Assembly (NCBI GenBank): GCA_037952775.1
Contig: JBANAY010000001.1
Location: 5,518,001 to 5,582,000 of the forward strand
From: Clonostachys chloroleuca
Taxonomy: Eukaryota; Ascomycota; Sordariomycetes; Hypocreales; Bionectriaceae
Direction of reading: 5' to 3'
Length of the DNA stretch: 64,000 bases
The notes below the pieces were generated by a model. It saw only the letters and a list, made by a program, of their open reading frames with translations. It ran no database searches and had not been told where the DNA came from. This document shows, in pieces, positions 34,246 to 45,940 of this stretch. The first letter of the stretch is position 1, and each line of letters opens with the position of its first letter. The translations under genes and the position numbers were made by a program.

Positions 34246-35399
34246 CTAACAGGAGACCCCGGAAGAGAGACCAGTACATTTAGAAGACGTTTCACCTCCA
34301 GTAACATCGTTGTTGGTCCATGTCCAGCCCGAGCAAGCAGCACACAGAATATAGATGTTCGTGGCACCTGAATCGACGGAACCAGTGAGCTTGTTGACTG
34401 TCAGGTCGATGATCGGAACACCATCGGTAGGCGTACCGGTGGGCGATCCATTCTCGTAGTCTTGCTCAATCACAATACCATATTTTGCGATATTGGATAG
34501 AGTAATACTATCGTATTGGACATCAGAGACCGAGCCTGTAGCCCCATAAACTGTCTTGATCCTGATACCATTATCGGAATCGGTCACTTGAGAGTTCAAG
34601 ATACGAAAAGTCTTGACGGTGTTGTCGCTGCGGCCCCCAACGGAACCAATAGAAAACCCATGACCACCACTGCAAGTGCCCCCTGTGAACGTAATATTTG
34701 TGCCTGAGTTGATGGCTAGGCAATCGTCTTGGTTCTTAACCTTGGCCCCCGAGATATAAACGCCATCCGAGGAACCTATATCAAAGGCATCGGTGTTGTG
34801 TCCACCCTCAGAATCACCTAGCGAGTTGTCCAAGGTGGCATCGTAGATAGCTAGGTCAGTAGCACTGTTGATGCTGAATGCCTGCACCGGGGTATTCAGA
34901 ACATTAAGAATTTTGATTTGAGAGTTCTTCAAAGAGTGTGCATAGAAGAACTTTGGCTTTGTTTTCCCGCCGTTGCTTCCCTCGCTATCCCACCAGCGGT
35001 TGCCTTCACACTCAACAGAATGACCGGAAGCACCCTCAATCACTATGTTGTTACCGGAGAAGGAGATCAGAGGGCCTTCCCACTCTTTATACCCAAAGGT
35101 TGTTGTTCCTTCGAAGGTCACCTGCGCGCGAGATACCATATTAGCAAATTGGTTTGCGGGTAGAATAGAAGGAGGGATCAGGTTAGCCTACATGAGTACC
35201 ATCCTGAAGACCGGTCATATCCAGGGTTGTCCCGGCAGGCACTTCGATGTCCTTCAAGACCGATTTCGGTACAGCTACCCTTTCCGCTGATTGCAGAATC
35301 GGCATCGGTGAAGGTACAACTTGAAATACTGCGTTCAATCACCATCCCATTTCCGAAAGAGAGCGAAGCCAGGGCTCCAATGATCAGAGAATCCCGCAT
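34246..35399 (-). pseudogene. Endopolygalacturonase (GH28), single-base frame break in exon 1
   Basis: Two exons, 35399-35192 and 35121-34246, are clear, with a 70-base intron. Exon 2 carries all GH28 signatures: [20 protein letters not shown] and RIKT, the catalytic aspartates, histidine and Arg/Lys pair. Exon 1 encodes a signal peptide and the family N-terminus, but it is 208 bases long, one more than phase allows. The frame shifts at the GG pair 35260-35261: before it the protein reads SCTEI, after it the correct family sequence VLKDIEVPAGTTLD appears in another frame. So either the gene is recently inactivated or one base is an assembly error. An intact form would hydrolyse homogalacturonan outside the cell. 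Confidence 0.85.
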
Positions 35400-36678
35400 T
35401 GTTACTGTTATACAGTTAAACGTTGAGGGCGATTGACGAAACAGCAAAAGACAGAGCAAATAAAAGACCAAGGTGCGCAAATAATATCAGTTTATTGATG
35501 CTTTGAAAAATCAAATCGAGCGAGGTACTCAGCTATTTAAGTATTCATCCTCATGATTGTGATTCATTGGTTGTTTGCGTTGCCCCTTTCTCTCCGCTTT
35601 AATCAACGGCACACGGCAATCAACTCGACAAAGAAATTGCCCCAGTAGGGATCATCCCCGTACGATTTATCAAATCTCGAGCCATTAAATGTTGATCGTA
35701 AAAATTCCATTGTTACCAGACTGTCATCAGTGTCTGAGGATATGCCGTTCGGTTGGGTCGGCAGATATGCGTCGGTTCAATCAGCAAAGAGAGCCCGTTC
35801 TGGTTTCATGATGCCAAATCGGAAACGGACTACGGGTGGCTTGTGCCTCCGTTTCCTTTTATTTGGAGGCTTGCGAATGCTGTGGGCCATGAGCCGGCCA
35901 AGTAGGTGACAGGAGAAATGAGACACCGAATGGAAGAGTTGGTTATAAAATACTACTTTCTGCAATAAGTAAAGAAGAAAGGGCCAATAAATACAGTATT
36001 GTATATTATTGGGACTCAATAATCTGATAAGACCAGTCGTCGCAGACTTCACAATAAGCAGCTTAATGTTTGAGCATCTCAATTTCAATATCACCCACTT
36101 GCCGGGCTTATTGAGATATGAAACCATGCACACGCGTAATCGATATTGGCAAGGGAGAAGATCTAAACGGAGTCTGTTTTTGGCAGCGATAAATACGCCC
36201 GTTTGTTGTGGGAGCATCGCACCTTCCCTCTGTTGGGGTCAACTCGACAAGAGGCCTCCGTGGCCACAGGCCCTACACTCAGTTGACTTGGCATCTCCAT
36301 CATCACGAAATTCATCTGCTTTTGGATCATATCAATCAAATCCATCTCTTCCCATGACCGATCGCTTTTGGCGACAACGACAGTATCACCAGCACAGGGT
36401 GTTACACCATCGCTGCCTCTTTTCTGCCCCCCGCGCGCCCTTTTTGCGTCCCACCGACAGTTTCGCCTGTCTGTCTGTTTGTAATGGAGCAATTACGGTG
36501 CCAACGGCCACGGCGGAGGCAGTTTTGGCAAGACCGTGGGCGCTGCTCCTTCCCTGTTGCAAGTTGATGCCTGAGGAACCCACAAAGTCGGACGGTTCGA
36601 TTTTGAAGTCCGGATAGACGATCTCGAACTTCCATAGGTACTAGATGAATCATCTTTTTACCCATATCTAACGCGACA
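35400..36678. other. Intergenic, low-confidence ORFs only
   Basis: Several overlapping ORFs of 65-200 codons occur on both strands between 35780 and 36620. Their composition is irregular, without domains, and none is called. No repeat family was recognised. Confidence 0.4.
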
Positions 36679-36713
36679 ATGAGCGACGCATTCAGTGGTG
36701 GGGTTTTAGAGAT

Positions 36714-36960
36714 TGTACCAGACGACAAGGAATGGATGGATGGAATCCCACCATCGCCACCAGAACCACCATTGATTTGACAGAGACCTTGGTTGAAGAC
36801 ACCAAGAAGGCCAAGGAGCACCTCACTCATTGTCCCAGACAATAAGCAATGGATGGGCGGAATACCACCACCGCCACCACCACCGTCATCACCATCGTCA
36901 TCACCACCGCCATCAGCAGAGGCCTTGGTCGAAGACACCAAGAATCCCAAGGGGCATCTT
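36714..36960 (+). repeat. Tandem duplication of a module of about 120 bases
   Basis: Two adjacent diverged copies share an IVPD(D/N)K(E/Q)WM(D/G)GIPP-coding start and an LVEDTK-coding end, with a CCA/CCN-rich middle of different length. They were probably created by unequal exchange; the proline tract is longer in the second copy. Confidence 0.6.
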
Positions 36961-37247
36961 ACTCCAGGTATGGGGAACCAATAATGCTTTCTTAATTACA
37001 TACTAATCACAGTTTCATAGAGATGTTGATTATCAAGGCCGAGAACCGCCTAGAGCGGGTAGAGATTGAACCGCGGAAGAACGTGTTTGGGAGAATTACC
37101 TCCCATTTGAAACATTCGGAAGTCGACTGGTCGGTCACCATTGACCAATTTACTCATGGAAAGTGGAATGGGCCATCGCGGGCAGCATTCCCAAACCCGC
37201 AGACACACGGTAATATCACCCTAGTCAATCTTGTATTTGCATATTAA
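36793..37247 (+). CDS. Hypothetical proline-rich protein with a duplicated upstream module
   Basis: A plausible two-exon model is 36793-36967 plus 37021-37247 (133 residues). The 53-base intron has GTATGG, an ACTAATC branch site and CATAG, and the phases agree. It contains IVPDNKQWMGGIPP followed by a run of prolines and serines, then EALVEDTKNPKGHLTP, and after the intron a mixed charged segment (FGRITSHLKHSEVDWSVTIDQF). Upstream, 36714-36830 is a diverged copy of the same module (IVPDDKEWMDGIPP... LVEDTKKAKEHLT), but there its two halves are in different frames. The true 5' end is unknown, and the locus may be a relic of a larger gene. I do not recognise the family. Confidence 0.3.
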
Positions 37248-37447
37248 CGGTGGGGATATATGTATAGGATTGGGATGAGAAGGACTGAGCCGCAAAGCGC
37301 CATTAACCTTGAAACGGTGGCTATGGGCGAGACCCCCGCCCAGCCCTCAAGATGCCATTAATAAACGCAAGTTTGATATAGCCTTCGCATCCAATAGAGA
37401 AGAAACTACGCTGAAACCATCATAAATGAGAGAGGATCAACATCCCG

Positions 37448-37510
37448 TGTTCAAAAATTATTGCCCAATGTTCAAAAATTATTATCCAGTCTTCAAAAAT
37501 TATTGATGTC
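37448..37510. repeat. Three copies of a 21-base tandem repeat
   Basis: The units share TTCAAAAATTATT and start at 37448, 37469 and 37490, with a few substitutions in the last six bases. It lies in AT-rich noncoding DNA between the proline-rich ORF and the acetyltransferase relic. No function is apparent. Confidence 0.8.
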
Positions 37511-37868
37511 AATTATTTCACACAATGATTTTTGCTAAGTTCTTCTATCGCCATCCAAGGCGGGGTTTCGGCTAGATCTTGACTCATCCTCGTATTTGAA
37601 TCTAACTCAAAGAAATGTGCTGAGAACACTGTATAAAATTGATCATATCAGGTCTTGCGCTGGCATAGGTCTTGCGAGTAGAAGCCCACGTAACTAGGTG
37701 CAGTGGTCTCATCGAGTGCTGTGCCAAATGAAGAATCGCCAATAGCTGTCTCTTTAATACCGAGGAGCAACTTCAAAATTGGCAATTCGTTCTGACGTCG
37801 GTGAGTTTTCGCTGCCCTTCTTCAAAACTAGAATATTAGATTTTAGGCTAGGCATCACCATAGAGTTC

Positions 37869-39414
<1,546 letters not shown>

Positions 39415-40500
39415 CTGCAATGACAAGAACATTTCAGAACGTTGATAGTCAGAAGTTCCCTTGGTGATGAATCACATAAGCCAGGGTCGAATGTATACCA
39501 AAGCAAATATTAAAATCCAAATCACAAATAATGTGCCTTTTTGATCAAAGTCTTTGGACTCGTGGTAGCTGGAGGTGGGGGGACTTTCGACAACAGTGCC
39601 ATAAAGCAGATCGCGTTAGGGTGACATACGGGTGGAAGTTGGTCTTCAAGACATAGAGCAACTACGAATAATGCAGTATTTGCATCTCGCTAGTACAAAA
39701 GGAACTGCTTTTTCTGATGCTAGAACGTCACACAGCAGGGTCGCGCTTCGAAGGAAATAAACCTGTAGCCGTTCAGCGCGCTATGAACGACTTAGCGGTG
39801 GTTTTGGCTGAAAGGATAGAGCTGCTTGCGTCTCACATGCCTTCAGTACCTGCTTGATTGGTCTCGAACACACCCAGATTCGACATCAGGTCATGGTCAA
39901 GGACAACCCGGGAATGGCAGTCGCATGAACATCAACCCGAAGTGCTGATCCTACGGCAGGATGATCAACAACCCCACTCGAGCAACTCGAGCATGTACCC
40001 GCATGACACATCAGTAGAGATTGATATGCATACAGCAATCAGCCGAAGAACCTGGCTTGCCATCACGATATGGACCGTAGGCCAGATGTTCGGGGTTTCG
40101 GCCGAAATTCAACGGACGTCAATCTACCACAAAAATCACCCCGTCACGTATTTCCCCGTGGGGACCCCGCAAGCCGGTAACATAGTTAGATGCAGCTTTC
40201 GGGTGAATGACGTGAAGAGACAGGGCAAGTTTCCCAGTAATGGATTTATTCCATTTCTGAGCAGTATCTTGATGCTTGATCCGTTCTCTGCATATTCGCA
40301 CTTACGCTTTGCCTAGACGCAATTCCGATGTGGTCATGTCTTTGTTCGCTCCGTTCTCAAGAATTTTGCGTTTACTTGATACCTATTTTAACTATGTAAA
40401 AGATTGGTCATATTATTCTCGACAAATAACGCAGAATCAACCTAGCGTCTTCCCACTATCGCGTGACCAACATTCTGTAACCCAGCTTGATCCCTATTTC
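39415..40500. other. Intergenic, no recognised feature
   Basis: An ORF of 152 codons on the plus strand (39858-40316) has no recognised domain and is not called. The right end holds the 3' region of the PL11 gene. Confidence 0.4.
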
Positions 40501-42294
40501 TTAGACGCCCACATAAGTGATATCAGGGGTTGGTGGCGTCTCCATTCCATGCCCGATAAAGTAGTCCACATGATGGGACTGAACATATCCTTTCAAAGTC
40601 ATAGAGTTGCGATAAGCTGGATTGTGCGGCAGCGTGTAGAGACGAATATCAGTCTCAACATTCGTCGTGAAGATCAACAGCTCAGTGTAATTCTCATTCA
40701 CAACAATCACCTCTTCACGCCAGTCGCCCAAGATGTCACCATGGAAGGCGGGATTGACTCCATTGGCTGGCTTGCCTCCATAATTTCCTATTGTGACAAG
40801 CCGGTCAACACCTTGAGTTGATGGGTTCCATTTCTCAATCTTCCCATTGTTGAAAAGCTCCATCAATTTATCTCCATCCCAGAAGAGACCAAGATGTGGC
40901 CATGGACCAGCTCCTTCAGCAGAGGTGAGCTTATTCTCCGCAGCGTTGTAGACTCCCTCAAACGACCAGACTTCCATGCCGGGATAATTTGGATCGATGT
41001 CGCCAGCCATTCCACGGCCTACATCTCCAACTTCGCTTCCATAGTGTTCCCAAATTAGAGAGCCCTTGTCAGCGTCATAGTAGTATTCCATCAAGAGACT
41101 AGGATTATCTTGTTGAATTCCGTAGCCCTGCAGGCCGTCGCGCTCAGGGTCCATCTTGGCAATATGAAAGCGGTCGCCGTGAACAACTCCATGAGCCGAA
41201 AGATTGTATCTGAGAGATCCATCGCCGTTCAGCGAGAACCCAATCTCGTGGATCTCATCCTTGCCATCTCCATCAACATCAATGACGCGAGTATTGTGGC
41301 CATCGCTGAGGGTACCAGTCTCTGGTCGCAGCCACTTCCAAGCGAGTTTAATCTTTTCGCCATTAAATGCCCAGGCAGTGTACATCAGATTAAATCCTTT
41401 GTCTTCCCTTCGGTTTTTCATATAGGCGACTAAGTGAGGTGTTTGACCATCGAGGTACCCAACACCAAGACGGGCGGCCAACGGACCGTCAGCGATGAAG
41501 TCATCGGGAATACGTTCCCTGGAACGCAATGCCCCTGTTTCGCCGTTCAGGATAGCCATGAATTGTTCATTGTCGTCATCGTTCTCAAAAATCTCGCCAT
41601 TTCCAAAGGTGACGCCGTTTGCGATGCGGAGTGCCACTTCGGCCTTTCCATCTTGATCAAAGTCGTAGACAGTGACGCCATCCCAGTGCCCAACGCTTAT
41701 TGCAGTCGATCCAGGGCTTATATTGTTCTGATTTTCGCTGTTGGGCCCCAGGGCCACAGTCCAAAGAAGTGTCCCATTCCTGTGGTAGGCCTCAATGGAT
41801 TGCCTGTCGGTCGTTCGATCGAGCACATAGTCGTATTCGCCATCGCCATCCAGGTCTCCTACCCAGAGGTAGCGGATAGGGCCAGTGCCTTTGACTGGAA
41901 ATCGTACCAGTGGTTCAGCGGCGCTGTCGCCACTAAGAGTAAAAGGATGGCTTTCATCGATTTCTTTGCCGTCAGCCACAGATCGAATGTGATAGACATT
42001 TGATACTCCAAGATCGACAGTACTATCAACAAAATTCGTTCCTCCAGTAAGAACATCTCCATTTATCTTCTCGGAGTTACCGCCGTTACTAGCGCGGTAG
42101 ATGTTGAAGCCGATATCAGGATCGTCAAGAGCAAGCAGTCTCCATGAGATAAAGACCTCCTGTTCGGAGGAACGGACCGCTACCACTCCTCTTCCTAGGT
42201 TTTCCAACGCTCTCTTAGCGCTCGCAGTAGGGAGGAGAGACATAAAAGCGAATGCCATGATGGCTGATAGAGTCCTAGACCAAGTAGGCATCAT
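40501..42294 (-). CDS. Secreted rhamnogalacturonan lyase, polysaccharide lyase family 11
   Basis: An intronless gene encodes 597 residues with two consecutive ATG codons at the start. Residues 1-26 form a signal peptide. A fibronectin-like N-terminal part (about 30-130) is followed by the eight-bladed propeller of PL11, seen as repeated calcium-binding DxDGDG-type motifs (DLDGDGEYDY, DFDQDGKAEV, DVDGDGKDEI) and ADGPLAARLGVGYLDG. The C-terminus has HGDILGDWREEVI and TDIRLYTLPHNPAYR, strong family signatures. It cleaves the rhamnose-galacturonate backbone of rhamnogalacturonan I by beta-elimination. Length is normal, and all visible family motifs are intact. It belongs with GH43 and GH28 nearby. 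Confidence 0.93.
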   Translation of the reverse strand: MMPTWSRTLSAIMAFAFMSLLPTASAKRALENLGRGVVAVRSSEQEVFISWRLLALDDPDIGFNIYRASNGGNSEKINGDVLTGGTNFVDSTVDLGVSNVYHIRSVADGKEIDESHPFTLSGDSAAEPLVRFPVKGTGPIRYLWVGDLDGDGEYDYVLDRTTDRQSIEAYHRNGTLLWTVALGPNSENQNNISPGSTAISVGHWDGVTVYDFDQDGKAEVALRIANGVTFGNGEIFENDDDNEQFMAILNGETGALRSRERIPDDFIADGPLAARLGVGYLDGQTPHLVAYMKNRREDKGFNLMYTAWAFNGEKIKLAWKWLRPETGTLSDGHNTRVIDVDGDGKDEIHEIGFSLNGDGSLRYNLSAHGVVHGDRFHIAKMDPERDGLQGYGIQQDNPSLLMEYYYDADKGSLIWEHYGSEVGDVGRGMAGDIDPNYPGMEVWSFEGVYNAAENKLTSAEGAGPWPHLGLFWDGDKLMELFNNGKIEKWNPSTQGVDRLVTIGNYGGKPANGVNPAFHGDILGDWREEVIVVNENYTELLIFTTNVETDIRLYTLPHNPAYRNSMTLKGYVQSHHVDYFIGHGMETPPTPDITYVGV

Positions 42295-43300
42295 GACGTT
42301 GTAATTTTCGTTTCGAATTATCAGAAAATGCGAGATGTTTTTCCCAGTTCAACACTCCATCGGAGTATAGAATATCGGTTAGGTCTTTATAGAATTTGAA
42401 TGTAGAAACTCAAAATGTATCTTGTCTAAAAACATGCTTTTAAACCAGACACACGAGAACTGAGGCGAAGATCATCGATCTGTCCTCGGGCCAACCTCAA
42501 TTGTATTCGCGTCCGGGATGTTGGTGACGCCTCCGGGTCTTCGGACGAATTCAAAAAGGAAAATTTTGAGCAAAATACCGAAATGCGTATTTAGTACATC
42601 ATGGAGCTGTTTTCACACAGTATTCTCACTTCATCCGACTCCCCGCTTCAGTTCAACCGAGCAGTGGTAATATCTTACCATATTACCCTTTAAGGGATGG
42701 CCCTCTCCTTCCTAAGTGGCGTCACCACGTTTTAGGTGAGAGTGTGTACCCTGTCCAAACATGTTAAGATCAACAGTTGATCCACACAAAACCCCTGAGT
42801 TATTACATCCCTGGTTTCAGGCCTCCGATGAAGCCTACTTTAACCTCCTTCCCCGCCCCAATTTACTATATCTCCGGGTGGAAGGTCCCCCTAGCTGAGC
42901 AGTATGTCACCACCCAATTGAGCACCAGGACATTCATCGTAGATATTAGGTCGTCCGTTATTAGCCACTTGATAAAGGTGGTAATCCTTTCGGTTTTCTC
43001 TGATTACGGCAGGTGCGAATGCCCCAACCTAACCAAGTAAAAGGAGAAAGGCCTTCATTCAAAACACAATAACACGGATCATACTTTGTCCCTTTCAAAA
43101 GTTCAAAGCTTGAAACGGGGAGAAAATAGAGTAGAAAATTCAGGCATGATTCATTTCAGCAGCAAGCACTCAAGTGAAACGACCACATATGAATAAGCTT
43201 TTGAATTTTTTTAGATCGATCAAAAATCAACTTCTCTATCCGCCACCCTCCACTGATCCTTTTGTATCTTAGTTACTAGTCGTCACAAGTGATGTGGCAT
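42295..43300. other. Intergenic, no recognised feature
   Basis: It holds the PL11 promoter on the left and the 3' region of the small three-exon gene on the right. Only short ORFs occur. No repeat or RNA gene was recognised. Confidence 0.4.
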
Positions 43301-43612
43301 CTAGTACAGGCCAACGACAACATCACCCTTGACACGAGCGGTCAGGTGCACCTCGGCCTCGAGGTCGAGCTTGATACCCAGAAGAAGGGCGGCATCGCGG
43401 AGCTTGCCATCATCGTGGGCAGCACCCTTGATGAGTTGACCTAGAGTCATGTTACAGAGCGGTTCAATGAGGAAGTATAACACGGAAATGACGTACCAGC
43501 AGGCTGAGAGAGGCCAGTGGCAGTAGGGAGAGGGACAGTGAACTGCTCGCTAAGAACTGTTAGAATGCACTTCAATGATTGGGTGATGAATTAATCCTTA
43601 CGTGGAAGACAT
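43301..43612 (-). CDS. Small three-exon protein of 67 residues, function unknown
   Basis: The exons 43612-43602 (11 bases), 43549-43497 and 43440-43301 join in phase. Both introns have GTAAGG/GTACGT donors and TCTAACAGTTCTTAG/ATGACTCTAG acceptors. The product starts MSSTEQFTVPLPTATGL and ends in a helical segment (DDGKLRDAALLLGIKLDLE) and a strand-like tail (AEVHLTARVKGDVVVGLY). Third-codon positions are strongly C-biased, as in highly expressed fungal genes. It has no signal peptide or membrane segment, so it is probably a cytosolic protein. I do not recognise a named family. Confidence 0.75.
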
Positions 43613-44914
43613 TTTGTCGGTTGTTTGAAAGGTTGTGGGTTGGAAGGGAGAAGGTGGTCTTTGAAAGTGCTGATGAGTTGATTGATAAGTGGGAGATATT
43701 TGGTTATCGCTGGATGTTGGGCAGCTTTTATAGAGAATTAATGTCCGTGAGAAAAATTTTCGTATGTTTCTTTTCGAGCTCTACAAGCCGGTCTTTCAAG
43801 TCGGCATGGATGACGAGCAGTGAAGCTGTAAGAACAACGCACTCCATTTTATGCGAATTCGCTGAGCATTAATCTCCCCCCTGCAGCAATTTCTTCGTTG
43901 CAGCCAGGATTCCAATTTTCTACTCACAGCGAATCAGTTCTCCCCACAACTCACTATTCATTTACCATCAAACACAATGGTGAGATTAAATGGCTTAATT
44001 TAATGGTGGCAAAACATGCAGGTGAGACCCAGGTTTGCCAACACATAAACCGAAGAAAAGACACTCGCTGCAATCACAACTAACCATCCTCGTTCAGATA
44101 GTTGAGGATGCTGAAGTAACATGCCCAAGACTGCATCCTTGGGTGACCTAGCGTATCATTCATGCGCTTGGAAGAGTACATGAGCATGTAGCCGGCTACG
44201 AATTCAGTAGAATAGCCGAAGGTTACATGATCTTTCCCTTAGTTCAGTCAATTTTCTTTTTTGAAATCTTCAGTAAATTGGAGGTTTTTTGAGGGACAAA
44301 ATTGGAGAATTTGCTGGCACGAAGGTAGGCCTGTCAAAGTGTCGATAATCGAACGCTGTACCATGTAGCATAATAACACATCGATAGAATGCTCCATGAT
44401 CTAGCTAGCATCTGCCATTCGTAGATTTCGATACGCCAAAAAGAACAATCTGTGAAGAGAAATATCGATCATTCGCGGTATGCCAATTCACGCACCCTAA
44501 AATCATGGGATGCGCCTTTTGCGAGTCCGCTATCGCGGTGCCTGTTCAAGGTCAACAATTTCAGTCAGAGCCATTATTGTCATAGTCACCGAGATGTACA
44601 ATTAACATTGATTGTGCATGCGGTTGTTTATGCATGCAGCCGAGTGGCAAATGAATGACTGCAGACAAGATGCTTCATAGCTAGGTACTTCACCACGCAA
44701 AGAATATCAACTGTTTTAACAGTTCAATGCCCAGGCTAGAGCCCTAACGCGCTCACTTCACGATTAAATATGTGGAAAGATAATGCCGACGTCCCTTTAG
44801 ACGAAAATGTGGTCATGTGTATCTGGGGACCTGGCCTCCGAAAAATCATTCCAAAGAACCGTACTCTAATATTAAATTATCTGTATCACGACAGGAAAAT
44901 TAGCTGTCCGTGGC
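43613..44914. other. Intergenic, no recognised feature
   Basis: It contains the promoter of the 67-residue gene and the 3' region of the TMEM53-type gene. ORFs are short and unconvincing. Confidence 0.4.
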
Positions 44915-45940
44915 TCAAGTCTTTGTAAGTCCGATAGCTTTATCCCAAGAAGTCGAAATCGCTTTCCAATATTGATCTGGGAATTGCCGCATATGCATAA
45001 CATGCGGGCTCCCGTTGAACATTTCAGTCTCTGCCTGCCACCCTCGTTGCCGCGCTTCAGCAGCATGCTTCTCAACGTCTTTATAGCCGACTAGGTCATC
45101 CTCCTTGCTGTACAGATACAGGTATCGCGTGTCCATCCGCACGTACTTTTCACTTTGTCCGATTTTTAGGCCCCATGTGGCAGAGCTCTCCCGCAGCAAA
45201 ATTCGCTGTACACATCCATTCAAGACCAGCATCATGCACATCAAGACCTGTGTCGCAACAAAGGGCAAGGGAAATAATTTAGCCGTCCGCAGTGCCATGG
45301 CTCTCGACCATCTTTCTAAATTCTCGAACGTCAAATCGGAGCTTCCTGGGGCCGAGTCCAAGCACACAAGTCGGTTGGGCATGGCCTCGCCGTACCGTCG
45401 ATTATAGGCATCGAGAGTAGCAATATAGTTGATCCCTCCTGTATTCGACATTACGTGCAAGAGGATCTTGAAGTCGGAGCTCGGTTTCTCGGAGAACATG
45501 GCGTCGATTACGGGCATCATCCCATCGCCACGTCGCTCGTTCTTGGTGAGCAATGCTTTGTTGATCGGCGACAGCACGAGGACTTGTTTTGCATTCGGAA
45601 AAAGCGCCCGGAAACCCTCTGCATATTTCACCAGATGTCTCGGTAGCCCATCGCCCCAACCGTATATCACGACAGCGTTTGGATGGTCGGTTGGTACTAT
45701 CGTTCCCTCGGTTGTTGGCTCGGGCTCTCGGACATAGATCTGGTCTGAAACAGGGACAAAGCCCTCAATTGGAGGCGCTCGCTTCGGGTCAGTCGTCAAT
45801 ACGGCCGCTTTGAACTTCACCAAACGCTGCCGTAGTTGGAAGGCGAACAGAATGACGAGGAGCAGCGAAGCGCGTTGTTTCGTAGACGAGCTTCGGAGGA
45901 TCGCGATGTATTGCCTGAGAGGCGGCTGTTTCCACAACAT
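44915..45940 (-). CDS. TMEM53/DUF829 (PaxU-like) alpha/beta-hydrolase-fold protein
   Basis: An intronless ORF of 341 residues. A hydrophobic segment at residues 24-36 could anchor it to a membrane. The core pattern fits the DUF829 family: NAVVIYGWGDGLPRHLVKYAEGFRALFP (about 88-115), then FKILLHVMSNTGG with the nucleophile-elbow-like SNTGG, LVCLDSAPGS, and near the C-terminus YLYSKEDDLV (acid) and GSPHVMHMRQFP (His). Animal members sit in the nuclear envelope. The fungal name PaxU comes from indole-diterpene clusters, but no such biosynthetic genes are seen here, so a secondary-metabolism role is not supported. Confidence 0.82.
   Translation of the reverse strand: MLWKQPPLRQYIAILRSSSTKQRASLLLVILFAFQLRQRLVKFKAAVLTTDPKRAPPIEGFVPVSDQIYVREPEPTTEGTIVPTDHPNAVVIYGWGDGLPRHLVKYAEGFRALFPNAKQVLVLSPINKALLTKNERRGDGMMPVIDAMFSEKPSSDFKILLHVMSNTGGINYIATLDAYNRRYGEAMPNRLVCLDSAPGSSDLTFENLERWSRAMALRTAKLFPLPFVATQVLMCMMLVLNGCVQRILLRESSATWGLKIGQSEKYVRMDTRYLYLYSKEDDLVGYKDVEKHAAEARQRGWQAETEMFNGSPHVMHMRQFPDQYWKAISTSWDKAIGLTKT

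Noticed and set aside
36402..36950. A 182-codon glycine/aspartate-rich minus-strand ORF
   Set aside because: It is the antisense of the CCA-rich proline-coding tract; the plus strand has a phase-consistent intron and duplicated module.
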